From CAVQSS01 sp963746605 (GTDB taxonomy: Bacteria > Desulfobacterota > RBG-13-43-22), in assembly GCA_963746605.1 (NCBI GenBank), contig CAVVCH010000061.1, positions 186,001-250,000 of the forward strand: a stretch of DNA of 64,000 nt. The letters are read 5' to 3'. Under the pieces are notes generated by a model. It had not been told where the DNA came from. It was given only the letters and a program-made list of their open reading frames with translations, and made no database searches. Both the position numbers and the translations under genes were made by a program. This document shows positions 1 through 9,722 of this stretch, piece by piece (position 1 is the stretch's first letter; each line of letters opens with the position of its first letter).

Positions 1-778
1 CGGCACCTCGGTGGATATTGTCCTCAATCCTTTGGGAGTTCCCTCGCGCATGAATGTGGGGCAGGTGTTGGAGACCCACTTGGGCTGGGCCTCCCGAGAG
101 TTGGGCAAGAAGGTTGCCGATTTGGTCGACGACTTCCAGCGAACCGCCGAAGCCCGGAAGCTGCTCAAGAAAATCTACGAATCGAAAAAAATAGAAGGCT
201 ATTTCGAGGCCATTCCGGATGAGGGGCTGCCCCTCTTAGGCGATCAGTTTCGGGAGGGTATTCACATGGCCACGCCGGTCTTCGATGGGGCCGATGAGGC
301 GGATATCCAGCGACTGCTGAAACTGGCCGGGATTTCTGAAACCGGAAAGGCCGTCCTCTTCGACGGCCGGACCGGCGAAGCTTTTGACCGCCCGGTGACC
401 GTGGGGGTCATGTATATGCTCAAGCTGCATCATTTGGTGGATGACAAGATCCATGCCCGGTCCATCGGCCCGTATTCGCTGGTGACCCAGCAACCCCTGG
501 GCGGAAAGGCGCAATTCGGCGGGCAGCGTTTGGGAGAGATGGAAGTCTGGGCCATGGAGGCTTACGGAGCCGCTTATACACTTCAGGAATTCCTGACCGT
601 CAAATCCGACGATGTGGCCGGCCGGACTCGCATGTACGAGAAAATCGTCAAGGGGGACAACGTGCTGGAAGCCGGTCTGCCGGAATCCTTCAACGTGTTG
701 ATGAAAGAATTGCAGAGTCTGGGATTGAATATCGAGCTCTTGGAGGGTGGGTCGCCGGACTCGTCGCCGAACGCCTAA
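1..778 (+). CDS. rpoB: RNA polymerase beta subunit, C-terminal part (partial)
   Basis: This is the 3' end of the beta subunit gene. It enters the window in frame (codons begin at base 2) and stops with TAA at 776-778, so about the last 258 residues are present. The beta tail helps build the clamp and contacts beta' in the core enzyme. The fragment shows the hallmark strings NPLGVPSRMN near its start and QQPLGGKAQFGGQR about 165 residues in. The GTG at base 11 is an internal valine and not a start. rpoC follows 30 bp later, the universal order. The upstream part lies outside the window. Confidence 0.97.
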   Translation, partial: GTSVDIVLNPLGVPSRMNVGQVLETHLGWASRELGKKVADLVDDFQRTAEARKLLKKIYESKKIEGYFEAIPDEGLPLLGDQFREGIHMATPVFDGADEADIQRLLKLAGISETGKAVLFDGRTGEAFDRPVTVGVMYMLKLHHLVDDKIHARSIGPYSLVTQQPLGGKAQFGGQRLGEMEVWAMEAYGAAYTLQEFLTVKSDDVAGRTRMYEKIVKGDNVLEAGLPESFNVLMKELQSLGLNIELLEGGSPDSSPNA

Positions 779-808
779 GCCCGAAGCCTTTTTTAGAGGA
801 GTGTTGCC

Positions 809-3800
809 GTGGAAGACTTATTCAGTTATTTCGCTAAGCCGAAAGATCCGCTGAACTATTACGCCGTCAGGATTTCCCTGGCTTCCCCGCAAAAGATCCG
901 GGAGTGGTCATTTGGGGAGGTTAAGAAGCCGGAGACGATCAACTATCGGACCTTTAAGCCCGAACGGGAAGGTCTTTTCTGCGCCAAAATCTTTGGACCG
1001 ACCAAGGATTACGAATGTAACTGCGGGAAATACAAGCGGATGAAACACCGCGGGGTGGTCTGCGAGAAATGCGGGGTGGAAGTCATCCAGTCCAAGGTCC
1101 GGCGGGAAAGGATGGGGCACATCGAGCTGGCCACTCCGGTGGCGCACATCTGGTTTTTGAAAAGCCTGCCCAGCAAGATCGGTAATCTGCTCGACCTGAC
1201 CCTTAAAGAACTGGAAAAGATACTTTATTTTGAGTCCTACATCGTCCTGGAATCCGAGGAGGCCTCGTTGCCTCCAAAAACCCTGCTTCCGGAGGAGCGG
1301 TACCGCCAGGCCCGGGAGGAATTCGGGGATAAGTTTAAGGCCGGTATCGGCGCCGAGGCCATCCAAGTCCTGCTTCAGGCCCAGGACCTGGAAGGGGAAT
1401 CCAAAACCTTGCGGGAGGAGGTTCACACCACCCATTCGGAGGCCAAAAAGAAAAAATACATCAAACGCCTGAAGGTCATCGAGGCCTTCAAGGATTCCGG
1501 AAACCGTCCCGAGTGGATGGTCATGGACGTGATCCCGGTGCTGCCCCCGGATTTGCGGCCCTTGGTGCCGCTGGATGGGGGACGGTTCGCCACTTCGGAT
1601 CTTAACGATCTTTACCGCCGGGTGATCAACCGCAACAATCGCCTTAAAAGGCTTCTGGAACTCAACGCCCCGGATATCATCATTCGCAATGAGAAACGGA
1701 TGCTTCAGGAGGCCGTGGACGTTTTGTTCGACAATGGCCGGAGAGGTAAGGTCATCACCGGTACCAATAAACGTCCCCTGAAATCCCTGAGCGATATGCT
1801 CAAGGGAAAACAGGGCCGGTTTCGCCAAAATCTATTGGGCAAAAGGGTGGACTATTCCGGTCGTACCGTGATCGTGATCGGACCCAATCTCCGTTTACAC
1901 CAATGCGGTCTGCCTAAAAAGATGGCCTTGGAGCTTTTTAAACCCTTCATCTATAACAAATTGGAAGAAAAAGGATTCGTCAGCACCATCAAGACCGCCA
2001 AACGGATGGTAGAAAAAGAGACCCCCGAGGTCTGGGATACCCTGGATGAAGTGGTTCGGGAATATCCTATCCTGCTCAACCGGGCGCCCACCCTGCACCG
2101 TTTGGGGATCCAGGCCTTTGAACCCATTTTGGTCGAAGGGAAGGCCATTCAGCTTCACCCGCTGGTCTGCGCGGCCTTTAACGCCGACTTTGACGGGGAC
2201 CAGATGGCCGTCCATGTCCCCCTTTCCATCCAAGCCCAGATCGAGGCCCGGGTGCTGATGATGTCCACCAACAACATCCTTTCTCCAGCGAACGGGGAAC
2301 CGATTATCGTGCCTTCCCAGGATATCGTGCTGGGGCTGTATTACCTGACTCGGGACCGTCTCTTTAAAAAAGGGGAGGGGAGAACTTTTTCCGGGCCGGA
2401 GGAAGTCCGCCGGGCCTATGACGCCAAGGAAGCGGACCTTCATGCCCGCATCCGGATGCGCCTGAACGGCCAGATAGTAGATACTACGGTAGGACGGGTT
2501 TTGCTGTTCGAAGTGATCCCGCCCATGATCCCCTTCGAGCGAGTCAACCGGGTCATGACCAAGAAGGAAATCCGTAAGCTGATCGACGATTGTTACCGAA
2601 AAGCCGGCATCAAAGAGACGGTCATTCTAGCCGACCGGTTGAAGGATGTGGGTTTTCACTTTGCCACCTTATCGGGGATCTCGATTTCGGTGGCCGACAT
2701 GAAGGTCCCCCCCCAGAAAAAAGAGATATTGCGGAAGGCCGAAGATGAAGTCCGGCGGGTGGAGAAACAGTATGTCGACGGTTTGATCACCGACGGAGAA
2801 AAATATAACAAGCTGGTGGATATCTGGGCCAAAGCCAGTGAGGATGTGGCCCAGGAGATGATGGAAGTAATGGGCACCGAAATGGTGGCCGGCCCGCAAA
2901 ATAAACAGGTGATGGTGCCCAGTTTCAACCCCATTTTTATGATGTCCGATTCCGGATCCCGGGGCAGCAAAGACCAGATGCGTCAGTTGGCCGGCATGCG
3001 GGGACTGATGGCCAAACCCTCTGGAGAAATTATCGAGACGCCGATCCGGGCCAATTTTCGAGAAGGTCTGAGCGTGCTGGAATATTTCATTTCCACCCAC
3101 GGAGCCCGGAAAGGGCTCGCCGATACGGCCTTGAAGACCGCGAATTCCGGCTATTTGACCCGGCGCCTGGTGGATGTCTCCCAGGATATGATCATCCACG
3201 AAGAAGACTGCGGCACGATCGACGGGATTATCGTCGAGGCCCTGCGGGAAGCCGGAGAGGTGATCCAGCCCATCGGGGAACGGGTGTTGGGACGGGTAGC
3301 CCTGACCGATATCAAAGACCCCTACAGCGAGGAGGTGCTCGTCCAGGCCAATACCGAGATCGACGAGTCGGCGGTGGAACGGCTGGAGGAGGCGGGCATC
3401 GAACGGGTCTCCATCCGCTCGGTGCTGACCTGCCAGAGTGCTCGCGGGGTTTGCGCCCGCTGCTACGGCCGTGATTTGGCTTACGGGAAACCGGTGAATA
3501 TTGGTGAGGCCATCGGTATCATTGCCGCCCAATCCATTGGCGAACCGGGAACCCAGCTCACCATGCGGACCTTTCATATCGGTGGCGTGGCCAAACAACG
3601 CAGCGAACAATCGACCCTTCATGCCCGAACCGACGGGCGGGTCCGATTCGTTCAATTGAATACGGTCGAGAACCGCGACGGCGATTTGGTGGTCATGAAC
3701 CGAAACGGCCAGATGGCCATCGAGGACGATAAAGGCCGGGAACGGGAGCGCTATCCCCTGATTTACGGAACCCAGTTGAAAATTAAGGAAGGACACCCGG

Positions 3801-4906
3801 TGAAGGCCGGGGACTTGCTGGCCAATTGGGACCCCTTCACCATTCCCATTATTACCGCGGTTTCCGGGAAGGTAAAATTTGGTGATGTCAACGAAGGGAT
3901 GACCATGGAAGAGCGGCGGGATGTGGTGACCGGAAAATCCAGCAAAGTGATCGTGGAATACCGGGATGCGGAAATGCGTCCTCGGATTTCCATTAAGGAT
4001 GAGCAGGGCCGCACAGCCAAGTTGCCCCAGTCCAACGCCTGGGCCCGGTATTTGCTGCCATTGGGGGCCATTATCCTGGTCACCGAGGGGGACGCTATTT
4101 TGGCCGGCGACGTCATAGCCAAGATCCCTCGGGAAACCACCAAGACCAAAGACATTACCGGCGGTCTGCCGCGGGTGGCCGAGTTATTTGAAGTCCGCAA
4201 ACCCAAAGAACACGCCGTGATCACCGAAATCGACGGCATGGTGACTTTTGGAAAGCACAGCAAGGGAAAACGAAAGGTAGTGGTCACCCCGGAGGTGGGC
4301 GAGCCCCGGGAGTACCTCATTCCCAAAGGGAAGCACGTGAGCGTCCAGGAGGGGGACGTCATCCTGGCCGGCGAAGCCCTGATGGACGGGTCGGCCAACC
4401 CCCACGACATCCTGAGTGTCAGCGGGATCAAGGAGTTAGCCAAATACCTGGTCAATGAAGTCCAGGAAGTCTACCGCCTCCAGGGGGTGAAAATCAACGA
4501 CAAGCACATCGAGGTCATCGTCCGGCAGATGCTCCGCAAAGTTAAGATCAAGGATCCCGGAGACAGCGATTACTTGGTGGGTGATCAGGTGGAGTGGCAG
4601 CTTTTCACTCAGAAGAACCAGGAAATCCTGGCCCAGGGAGGAAGACCGGCCCAGGCCGAGCCGCTCCTCCAGGGGATTACCAAGGCTTCCCTCTCCACCG
4701 ACAGTTTCATTTCGGCGGCTTCCTTCCAGGAGACGACCAAGGTCCTGACTGATGCCAGCATCGGCGGGGAAAAAGATTATTTACGGGGATTAAAAGAAAA
4801 CGTCATTCTGGGGCGGATCATTCCGGCCGGTACCGGGATGGCCGTGTATCGGAATATTATTTTGCCGCAACCGGGCAAAGGTGCGGTGGAACGGATTGAA
4901 CCGTAA
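809..4906 (+). CDS. rpoC: RNA polymerase beta' subunit
   Basis: This is the largest RNA polymerase subunit, 1365 residues (E. coli has 1407), and it carries the catalytic Mg site. The first zinc-binding cysteines are C70, C72, C85 and C88. The active-site motif NADFDGD spans residues 458-464, putting the three Mg-binding aspartates at 460, 462 and 464, the same numbers as in E. coli. A second cysteine cluster (CQSARGVCARCYG) lies in the C-terminal half. The start is GTG, preceded by GAGGAG at a suitable distance. It is co-transcribed with rpoB 30 bp upstream, and the stop is followed by a 143-bp AT-rich gap with a promoter for the next block. Confidence 0.98.
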   Translation: MEDLFSYFAKPKDPLNYYAVRISLASPQKIREWSFGEVKKPETINYRTFKPEREGLFCAKIFGPTKDYECNCGKYKRMKHRGVVCEKCGVEVIQSKVRRERMGHIELATPVAHIWFLKSLPSKIGNLLDLTLKELEKILYFESYIVLESEEASLPPKTLLPEERYRQAREEFGDKFKAGIGAEAIQVLLQAQDLEGESKTLREEVHTTHSEAKKKKYIKRLKVIEAFKDSGNRPEWMVMDVIPVLPPDLRPLVPLDGGRFATSDLNDLYRRVINRNNRLKRLLELNAPDIIIRNEKRMLQEAVDVLFDNGRRGKVITGTNKRPLKSLSDMLKGKQGRFRQNLLGKRVDYSGRTVIVIGPNLRLHQCGLPKKMALELFKPFIYNKLEEKGFVSTIKTAKRMVEKETPEVWDTLDEVVREYPILLNRAPTLHRLGIQAFEPILVEGKAIQLHPLVCAAFNADFDGDQMAVHVPLSIQAQIEARVLMMSTNNILSPANGEPIIVPSQDIVLGLYYLTRDRLFKKGEGRTFSGPEEVRRAYDAKEADLHARIRMRLNGQIVDTTVGRVLLFEVIPPMIPFERVNRVMTKKEIRKLIDDCYRKAGIKETVILADRLKDVGFHFATLSGISISVADMKVPPQKKEILRKAEDEVRRVEKQYVDGLITDGEKYNKLVDIWAKASEDVAQEMMEVMGTEMVAGPQNKQVMVPSFNPIFMMSDSGSRGSKDQMRQLAGMRGLMAKPSGEIIETPIRANFREGLSVLEYFISTHGARKGLADTALKTANSGYLTRRLVDVSQDMIIHEEDCGTIDGIIVEALREAGEVIQPIGERVLGRVALTDIKDPYSEEVLVQANTEIDESAVERLEEAGIERVSIRSVLTCQSARGVCARCYGRDLAYGKPVNIGEAIGIIAAQSIGEPGTQLTMRTFHIGGVAKQRSEQSTLHARTDGRVRFVQLNTVENRDGDLVVMNRNGQMAIEDDKGRERERYPLIYGTQLKIKEGHPVKAGDLLANWDPFTIPIITAVSGKVKFGDVNEGMTMEERRDVVTGKSSKVIVEYRDAEMRPRISIKDEQGRTAKLPQSNAWARYLLPLGAIILVTEGDAILAGDVIAKIPRETTKTKDITGGLPRVAELFEVRKPKEHAVITEIDGMVTFGKHSKGKRKVVVTPEVGEPREYLIPKGKHVSVQEGDVILAGEALMDGSANPHDILSVSGIKELAKYLVNEVQEVYRLQGVKINDKHIEVIVRQMLRKVKIKDPGDSDYLVGDQVEWQLFTQKNQEILAQGGRPAQAEPLLQGITKASLSTDSFISAASFQETTKVLTDASIGGEKDYLRGLKENVILGRIIPAGTGMAVYRNIILPQPGKGAVERIEP

Positions 4907-4932
4907 TTCCGGGAAACAAGGCCAAAAAAAAG

Positions 4933-4961
4933 TTGACAACCTCAAAAAAATAATATAATAA
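4933..4961 (+). promoter_or_regulatory. Sigma-70-type promoter ahead of rpsL
   Basis: TTGACA at 4933-4938 is followed by TATAAT at 4954-4959 (15-bp spacer). Reading TAATAA at 4956-4961 as the -10 gives the usual 17-bp spacer. Bases 4930-4980 are far more AT-rich than the flanking genes. This is the largest gap in the ribosomal block, so it is the likely main promoter for the genes from rpsL onward. It was inferred by eye, and the transcription start is not known. Confidence 0.6.
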
Positions 4962-5049
4962 TATAAATTTTTTAAAAATAGTCAAATATTTGCGGCCGAC
5001 AGCCTTCAGGGAAGATCGGCCAACGGGATGTTCTAAAAAAAGGAGCGGT

Positions 5050-5421
5050 ATGGCCACCATCAATCAATTGATCCGTCAGGGCAGAACCAAGATGAAAGGG
5101 AAAGTATCCACTCCGGCCTTAAAGGCCTGCCCTCAGAAACGGGGTGTCTGCATCCGGGTTTATACCTCAACGCCCAAGAAGCCTAATTCTGCCTTGCGGA
5201 AGGTCGCCCGGGTTCGGTTGACGAACGGTATGGAGGTGACCACCTATATCCCGGGGGTCGGGCATAACCTCCAGGAACATTCCGTGGTCCTGATCCGGGG
5301 GGGGCGGGTGAAAGATTTGCCCGGGGTTCGTTACCATATCATCCGCGGTACCTTGGACTCCATCGGGGTAGCCGATCGTAAAAAGAGTCGGTCCAAATAC
5401 GGGGCCAAAAGGCCTAAGTAG
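5050..5421 (+). CDS. rpsL: Small ribosomal subunit protein uS12
   Basis: This protein of the decoding centre controls translational accuracy and is the classical streptomycin-resistance locus. It has 123 residues, the normal length. The two accuracy lysines are wild type: K43 in TPKKPNSALRK and K88 in GGRVKDLPG. The start is the ATG at 5050 behind AAAAAAAGGAG. The reading frame is open 60 bases further up, but no initiation signal is visible there. It is the first gene of the str group (rpsL-rpsG-fusA-tuf). Confidence 0.98.
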   Translation: MATINQLIRQGRTKMKGKVSTPALKACPQKRGVCIRVYTSTPKKPNSALRKVARVRLTNGMEVTTYIPGVGHNLQEHSVVLIRGGRVKDLPGVRYHIIRGTLDSIGVADRKKSRSKYGAKRPK

Positions 5422-5504
5422 CCCGGGTCCGAAAAAAGCGGGGTGCACCAGAGACTGCGCTCCCAGTCCGAATTAATAAAACGTCACTCACATAGAGGTC
5501 AAAC

Positions 5505-5975
5505 ATGCCGCGCAAAAGAGAAGTTCAAAAAAGGGAGATCCTGCCCGATCCTAAATATCATAGCCCTTTGGCGGCCAAATTTGTCAACAGCCTGATGGGC
5601 CGCGGGAAAAAAAGCACCGCCGAGTCCATCCTCTATCGGGCCCTGGAGATTATTGGAAAGAAAAGCGAAGAGGAACCGCTGAAGGTTTTTGAGAAGGCCT
5701 TGGACAACGTGAAACCGGTCATCGAAGTGAAGTCCCGGCGGGTCGGCGGGTCCACCTATCAGGTCCCGGTGGAGGTTCGGGCCAATCGCCGGCTTTCGCT
5801 CAGTATCCGCTGGCTGATTGCCTATGCCCAGGCCCGTTCGGAAAAAACCATGGAGGCCAAACTGGCCGGTGAGTTCCTGGATGCCGCCAATAACCGCGGG
5901 GCGGCCATCAAGAAAAAAGAGGATACCCATAAAATGGCGGAGGCTAACAAGGCCTTTGCCCATTACCGCTGGTAG
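5505..5975 (+). CDS. rpsG: Small ribosomal subunit protein uS7
   Basis: This primary 16S rRNA binder of the 30S head lines the E site and mRNA exit. It has 156 residues, the usual bacterial length, and begins MPRKREVQKR. The string GGSTYQVPVEV and the C-terminal run AEANKAFAHYRW are typical of the family. An AGAGG Shine-Dalgarno precedes the ATG. It lies 83 bp after rpsL and 47 bp before fusA, in the standard str operon order. In E. coli this protein also represses its own operon, but no comparable site was identified here. Confidence 0.98.
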   Translation: MPRKREVQKREILPDPKYHSPLAAKFVNSLMGRGKKSTAESILYRALEIIGKKSEEEPLKVFEKALDNVKPVIEVKSRRVGGSTYQVPVEVRANRRLSLSIRWLIAYAQARSEKTMEAKLAGEFLDAANNRGAAIKKKEDTHKMAEANKAFAHYRW

Positions 5976-6022
5976 TCGGAGCAGGCCGGGCCAGAAGTCG
6001 ATGCGACAGGGAGAATTTGAAT

Positions 6023-8101
6023 TTGTCCGAAAAACAAGCGCTTTCACGAATCCGGAACATTGGTATTATGGCCCATATCGATGCCGGGAAGACTACGACT
6101 ACCGAACGCATCCTCTATTATACCGGGGTATCCTACAAAATGGGTGAGGTTCACGAAGGTTCAGCGGTCATGGATTGGATGGAACAGGAACAGGAAAGAG
6201 GCATCACCATCACCTCGGCCGCAACCACTTGCTACTGGCAGGATCACCGGATCAATATCATCGATACCCCCGGGCATGTGGATTTTACCATGGAAGTGGA
6301 GCGGGCCTTGAGGGTCCTGGATGGGGCGATAGCCGTCTTCGACGCCGTGGCCGGCGTGGAACCGCAGTCAGAAACGGTTTGGCGACAGGCCGACCGCTAC
6401 GGGATCCCGCGGTTGGCGTTTATCAACAAGATGGACCGTGTGGGGGCCGATCCGGAGCGCTGCCTGCGGATGATGGAAGAACGATTGGGAGCCAAACCGG
6501 TTTTTATCCAATGGCCAATAGGACGTGAAGAAAAATTTAGCGGGCTGATTGACTTGATCCGGGAAGAAGCGGTGCTCTTTGATGAAGCCTCCCTGGGAAG
6601 GCAGTTGGTTCGCGAGCCCGTGCCGGAAGCCTTGCGCCCTTCAGCCCTCGAACAGCGACAGCGACTGATCGAGACCTTGGCCGAACACGACGACAATCTG
6701 ATGGAAAAATATGTCGAGGGGCAGCCCGTCACCTTGGAGGAGATCCAAGGGGCTTTGCGCCGGGCCACCTTGAGCCAGGCCGTAGTCCCCGTCCTGTGCG
6801 GCTCGGCCTTTAAGAACAAGGGAATCCAGCCTTTATTGGACGCCATCGTGGACTACCTGCCTTCGCCCACCGATGTGCCGCCGATCACCGGGCTCAATCC
6901 CAAGGGAGAGGTCGAACCCCGCCCGGCCGATGAAAAGGGCCCGTTTACAGCCTTGGCTTTTAAAATCATGTCCGATCCCTATGTGGGGCACCTGACCTTC
7001 CTGCGGGTCTACTCGGGCCGGGTCACTTCCGGGGGGACCGTGGTCAATGTCAATAAAGGGAAAAAGGAGAAGATCGGACGTCTGCTGAAAATGCATGCCA
7101 ACCAACGGGAAGATATTAAGGAAATCCAGGCAGGGGATATCGTGGCGGTGGTGGGTCTGAAGAACACCACCACCGGCGACAGCCTCTGTTCTCCCGAAGC
7201 GCCTCTCCTGTTGGAGTCGCTGCAGGTTCCTTTCCCGGTCATTTCCATTGCCGTGGAGCCTCGGACCAAGGCCGATATGGACAAATTGGGCCTCTCCCTG
7301 CAGCGGATCGTGGCCGAAGACCCATCCTTCCTGGTTCATACCGATGAGGAAACCGGACAAACGCTGCTATCGGGGATGGGAGAACTTCATTTAGAGATTA
7401 TCGTTGATCGTTTGACTCGGGAATTCAAGGTGGATGCCAATATCGGTCAACCCCAGGTGGCCTATAAGGAAACGATCACCCAGGTAGTGAAGCAGGAAGG
7501 AAAGTATATTCGGCAGAGCGGGGGCCGAGGGCAATACGGCCATGTGGTACTGGAGATCTCCCCCCGGGAAGCCGGCGGCGGGTTCCTGTTTGAAAATAAG
7601 ATTTTCGGCGGCGTAGTGCCCAAGGAATATATCCCGGCTATCGAAAAGGGGGTCCGGGAGGCCATGGCCGGAGGCGTTCTGGCCGGATACCCCCTGATTG
7701 ATTTGGGGGTCCGGTTGCTGGACGGTTCGTATCATGAAGTGGATTCTTCGGAGCGAGCTTTCCATTTTGCCGCTTCCATCGCCCTCAAGGAAGCGGTGGG
7801 GAAGGCGCGACCGGTCTTGCTGGAGCCGGTTATGGGGTTGGAGATCGTCACCCCGGAGGAGTTTGTCGGCGATGTCATGGGAGACATTACCGGTCGCCGG
7901 GGTAAAATCCTGGGGCTGGAGGCTCGGGGCCAGGCCCGCATCATTGAAGCCCAGGCCCCCATGGCGGAAATGTTTGGTTATTCCACCTCCATTCGGTCGT
8001 CGACCCAGGGCCGGGCAACGTTTACCCTGCAATTCTCCCATTATGAAAAAGTACCACAGTCCATATTGGAAGCCCTGTTAGCTGGCCGGAAAAAGAAATA
8101 A
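6023..8101 (+). CDS. fusA: Translation elongation factor G
   Basis: This GTPase drives translocation and helps RRF in ribosome recycling. The product has 692 residues from the chosen start, with the G1 motif AHIDAGKT at residues 17-24, a GITI switch segment, the NKMD guanine-specificity motif, and then domains II-V. Two in-frame TTG codons compete: 6017, only 3 bp after the GGGAG at 6009-6013, and 6023, 9 bp after it. The second gives the usual MSEKQALSRIRNIGI start and is preferred. No ATG is available nearby. It stands between rpsG and tuf. Confidence 0.97.
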   Translation: MSEKQALSRIRNIGIMAHIDAGKTTTTERILYYTGVSYKMGEVHEGSAVMDWMEQEQERGITITSAATTCYWQDHRINIIDTPGHVDFTMEVERALRVLDGAIAVFDAVAGVEPQSETVWRQADRYGIPRLAFINKMDRVGADPERCLRMMEERLGAKPVFIQWPIGREEKFSGLIDLIREEAVLFDEASLGRQLVREPVPEALRPSALEQRQRLIETLAEHDDNLMEKYVEGQPVTLEEIQGALRRATLSQAVVPVLCGSAFKNKGIQPLLDAIVDYLPSPTDVPPITGLNPKGEVEPRPADEKGPFTALAFKIMSDPYVGHLTFLRVYSGRVTSGGTVVNVNKGKKEKIGRLLKMHANQREDIKEIQAGDIVAVVGLKNTTTGDSLCSPEAPLLLESLQVPFPVISIAVEPRTKADMDKLGLSLQRIVAEDPSFLVHTDEETGQTLLSGMGELHLEIIVDRLTREFKVDANIGQPQVAYKETITQVVKQEGKYIRQSGGRGQYGHVVLEISPREAGGGFLFENKIFGGVVPKEYIPAIEKGVREAMAGGVLAGYPLIDLGVRLLDGSYHEVDSSERAFHFAASIALKEAVGKARPVLLEPVMGLEIVTPEEFVGDVMGDITGRRGKILGLEARGQARIIEAQAPMAEMFGYSTSIRSSTQGRATFTLQFSHYEKVPQSILEALLAGRKKK

Positions 8102-8163
8102 TCGTCTTCGGACTGCAACCAAAAAAGGGATTGGACCACATTTAACCAAGGGGGACGAGACTG

Positions 8164-9363
8164 ATGGGCAAGAAGAAATTTGAACGGACGAAGCCACATG
8201 TGAATGTGGGGACGATCGGGCATATTGATCATGGGAAGACGACCTTGACGGCGGCGATCACGCTCTGTTTATCGAAGAGCGGATTTGCGAATTTCATACC
8301 CTTTGACGAGATCGACAAGGCGCCGGAAGAGAAGGAGCGGGGGATCACGATCGCGACGGCCCACGTGGAATACGAGACCAAGAAGCGGCATTATGCGCAC
8401 GTGGACTGTCCGGGGCACGCGGACTATATCAAGAACATGATCACCGGAGCGGCTCAGATGGACGGAGCGATTCTGGTGGTTGGAGCGGATGACGGGCCGA
8501 TGCCGCAGACGCGGGAGCATATATTGCTGGGACGTCAGGTCGGAGTGCCGTATATAGTAGTTTTTTTAAACAAGGTGGACATGGTCGACGATCCGGAGCT
8601 GATCGAGCTGGTGGAACTGGAGCTGCGGGAGCTGTTGAGCAAGTATGAGTATCCCGGGGACGATATACCGATCATCAAGGGATCGGCGCTGAAGGCCTTG
8701 GAGTGCGGCTGCGGGAAAGGGGACTGTCCTGCTTGCCAGCCGATTTTGGAGCTGATGGACGCGATCGACAACTATGTACCGGAGCCGGTGCGGGATATAG
8801 AGAAGCCGTTTTTGATGCCGGTGGAGGACGTCTTCAGTATTTCGGGCCGGGGGACGGTCGTCACGGGCCGGGTGGAACGGGGGATGATCAAGGTTGGTGA
8901 GGAAGTGGAGATCGTGGGGATTCGCCCGACGATCAAGACGATCTGCACCGGGGTGGAGATGTTCCGGAAGACCCTGGACCAGGGCCAGGCGGGAGACAAC
9001 GTGGGGTTGCTGCTGCGGGGGACCAAGCGGGACGATGTGGAGCGGGGCCAGGTCGTGGCCAAGACGGGATCGATCACGCCGCACACCAAGTTCAAGGCGG
9101 AATCGTATATTCTGTCGAAAGAGGAAGGCGGGCGGCACACGCCGTTTTTCAACGGCTATCGGCCGCAGTTTTATTTTCGGACGACGGACGTGACCGGGGT
9201 GGTGACCTTGCCGGAAGGGGTGGAGATGGTGATGCCGGGCGACAACGTGTCGATGACGGTGTCCTTGATCATGCCCATCGCCATGGAGAAGGAACTGCGG
9301 TTTGCCATTCGGGAGGGGGGCCGGACCGTAGGTGCCGGCGTGATCTCCGAAATCTTGGAATAA
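8164..9363 (+). CDS. tuf: Translation elongation factor Tu
   Basis: This GTPase delivers aminoacyl-tRNA to the ribosome. It has 399 residues with the G1 motif GHIDHGKT, DCPGHADY and NKVDM. A short insert in the G domain carries four cysteines (C181, C183, C188, C191), a spacing that could bind a metal. Codon use differs from all neighbours: to about base 9260, 14 of 19 alanine codons are GCG, whereas flanking genes favour GCC and the last three alanines of tuf are all GCC. This suggests a patchwork history such as gene conversion or transfer. It lies 62 bp after fusA and 23 bp before rpsJ. Confidence 0.98.
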   Translation: MGKKKFERTKPHVNVGTIGHIDHGKTTLTAAITLCLSKSGFANFIPFDEIDKAPEEKERGITIATAHVEYETKKRHYAHVDCPGHADYIKNMITGAAQMDGAILVVGADDGPMPQTREHILLGRQVGVPYIVVFLNKVDMVDDPELIELVELELRELLSKYEYPGDDIPIIKGSALKALECGCGKGDCPACQPILELMDAIDNYVPEPVRDIEKPFLMPVEDVFSISGRGTVVTGRVERGMIKVGEEVEIVGIRPTIKTICTGVEMFRKTLDQGQAGDNVGLLLRGTKRDDVERGQVVAKTGSITPHTKFKAESYILSKEEGGRHTPFFNGYRPQFYFRTTDVTGVVTLPEGVEMVMPGDNVSMTVSLIMPIAMEKELRFAIREGGRTVGAGVISEILE

Positions 9364-9386
9364 TGGAATACCCAAAGGACTAGATT

Positions 9387-9698
9387 ATGATGACCAGTCA
9401 GAAGATCCGAATTCAACTCAGGGCCTTTGATCATAGACTCCTGGACCAGTCGGCGGCCGAAATCGTGGAGACGGCCAAACGGACCGGGGCACGAATCGCC
9501 GGACCGATACCTTTACCGACCAAGATCAAGAAGTTTTGCGTCCTTCGGTCCCCTCACGTGGACAAGAAATCACGGGAGCAGTTTGAAATTCGGACGCACA
9601 AACGGGTACTGGATATCCTGGAACCTACCCAAGCCACGGTGGATGCCTTGATGAAGTTAGACCTTTCCGCCGGTGTGGATGTGGAGATAAAATTGTAA
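9387..9698 (+). CDS. rpsJ: Small ribosomal subunit protein uS10 (NusE)
   Basis: This protein of the 30S head also acts as NusE in transcription antitermination, partnering NusB and NusG. It has 103 residues. The family strings IRIQLRAFDHRLLD and GPIPLPTKIKKFCVLRSPHVDK are clear. Two consecutive ATG codons (9387 and 9390) follow an AAGGA motif, and either could be the start. Alanine codons return to mainly GCC, in contrast to the preceding tuf. It heads the S10 gene group and is followed 24 bp later by rplC. Confidence 0.97.
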   Translation: MMTSQKIRIQLRAFDHRLLDQSAAEIVETAKRTGARIAGPIPLPTKIKKFCVLRSPHVDKKSREQFEIRTHKRVLDILEPTQATVDALMKLDLSAGVDVEIKL

Positions 9699-9722
9699 GG
9701 GGCATGGAAGGGACGTGAGCAG

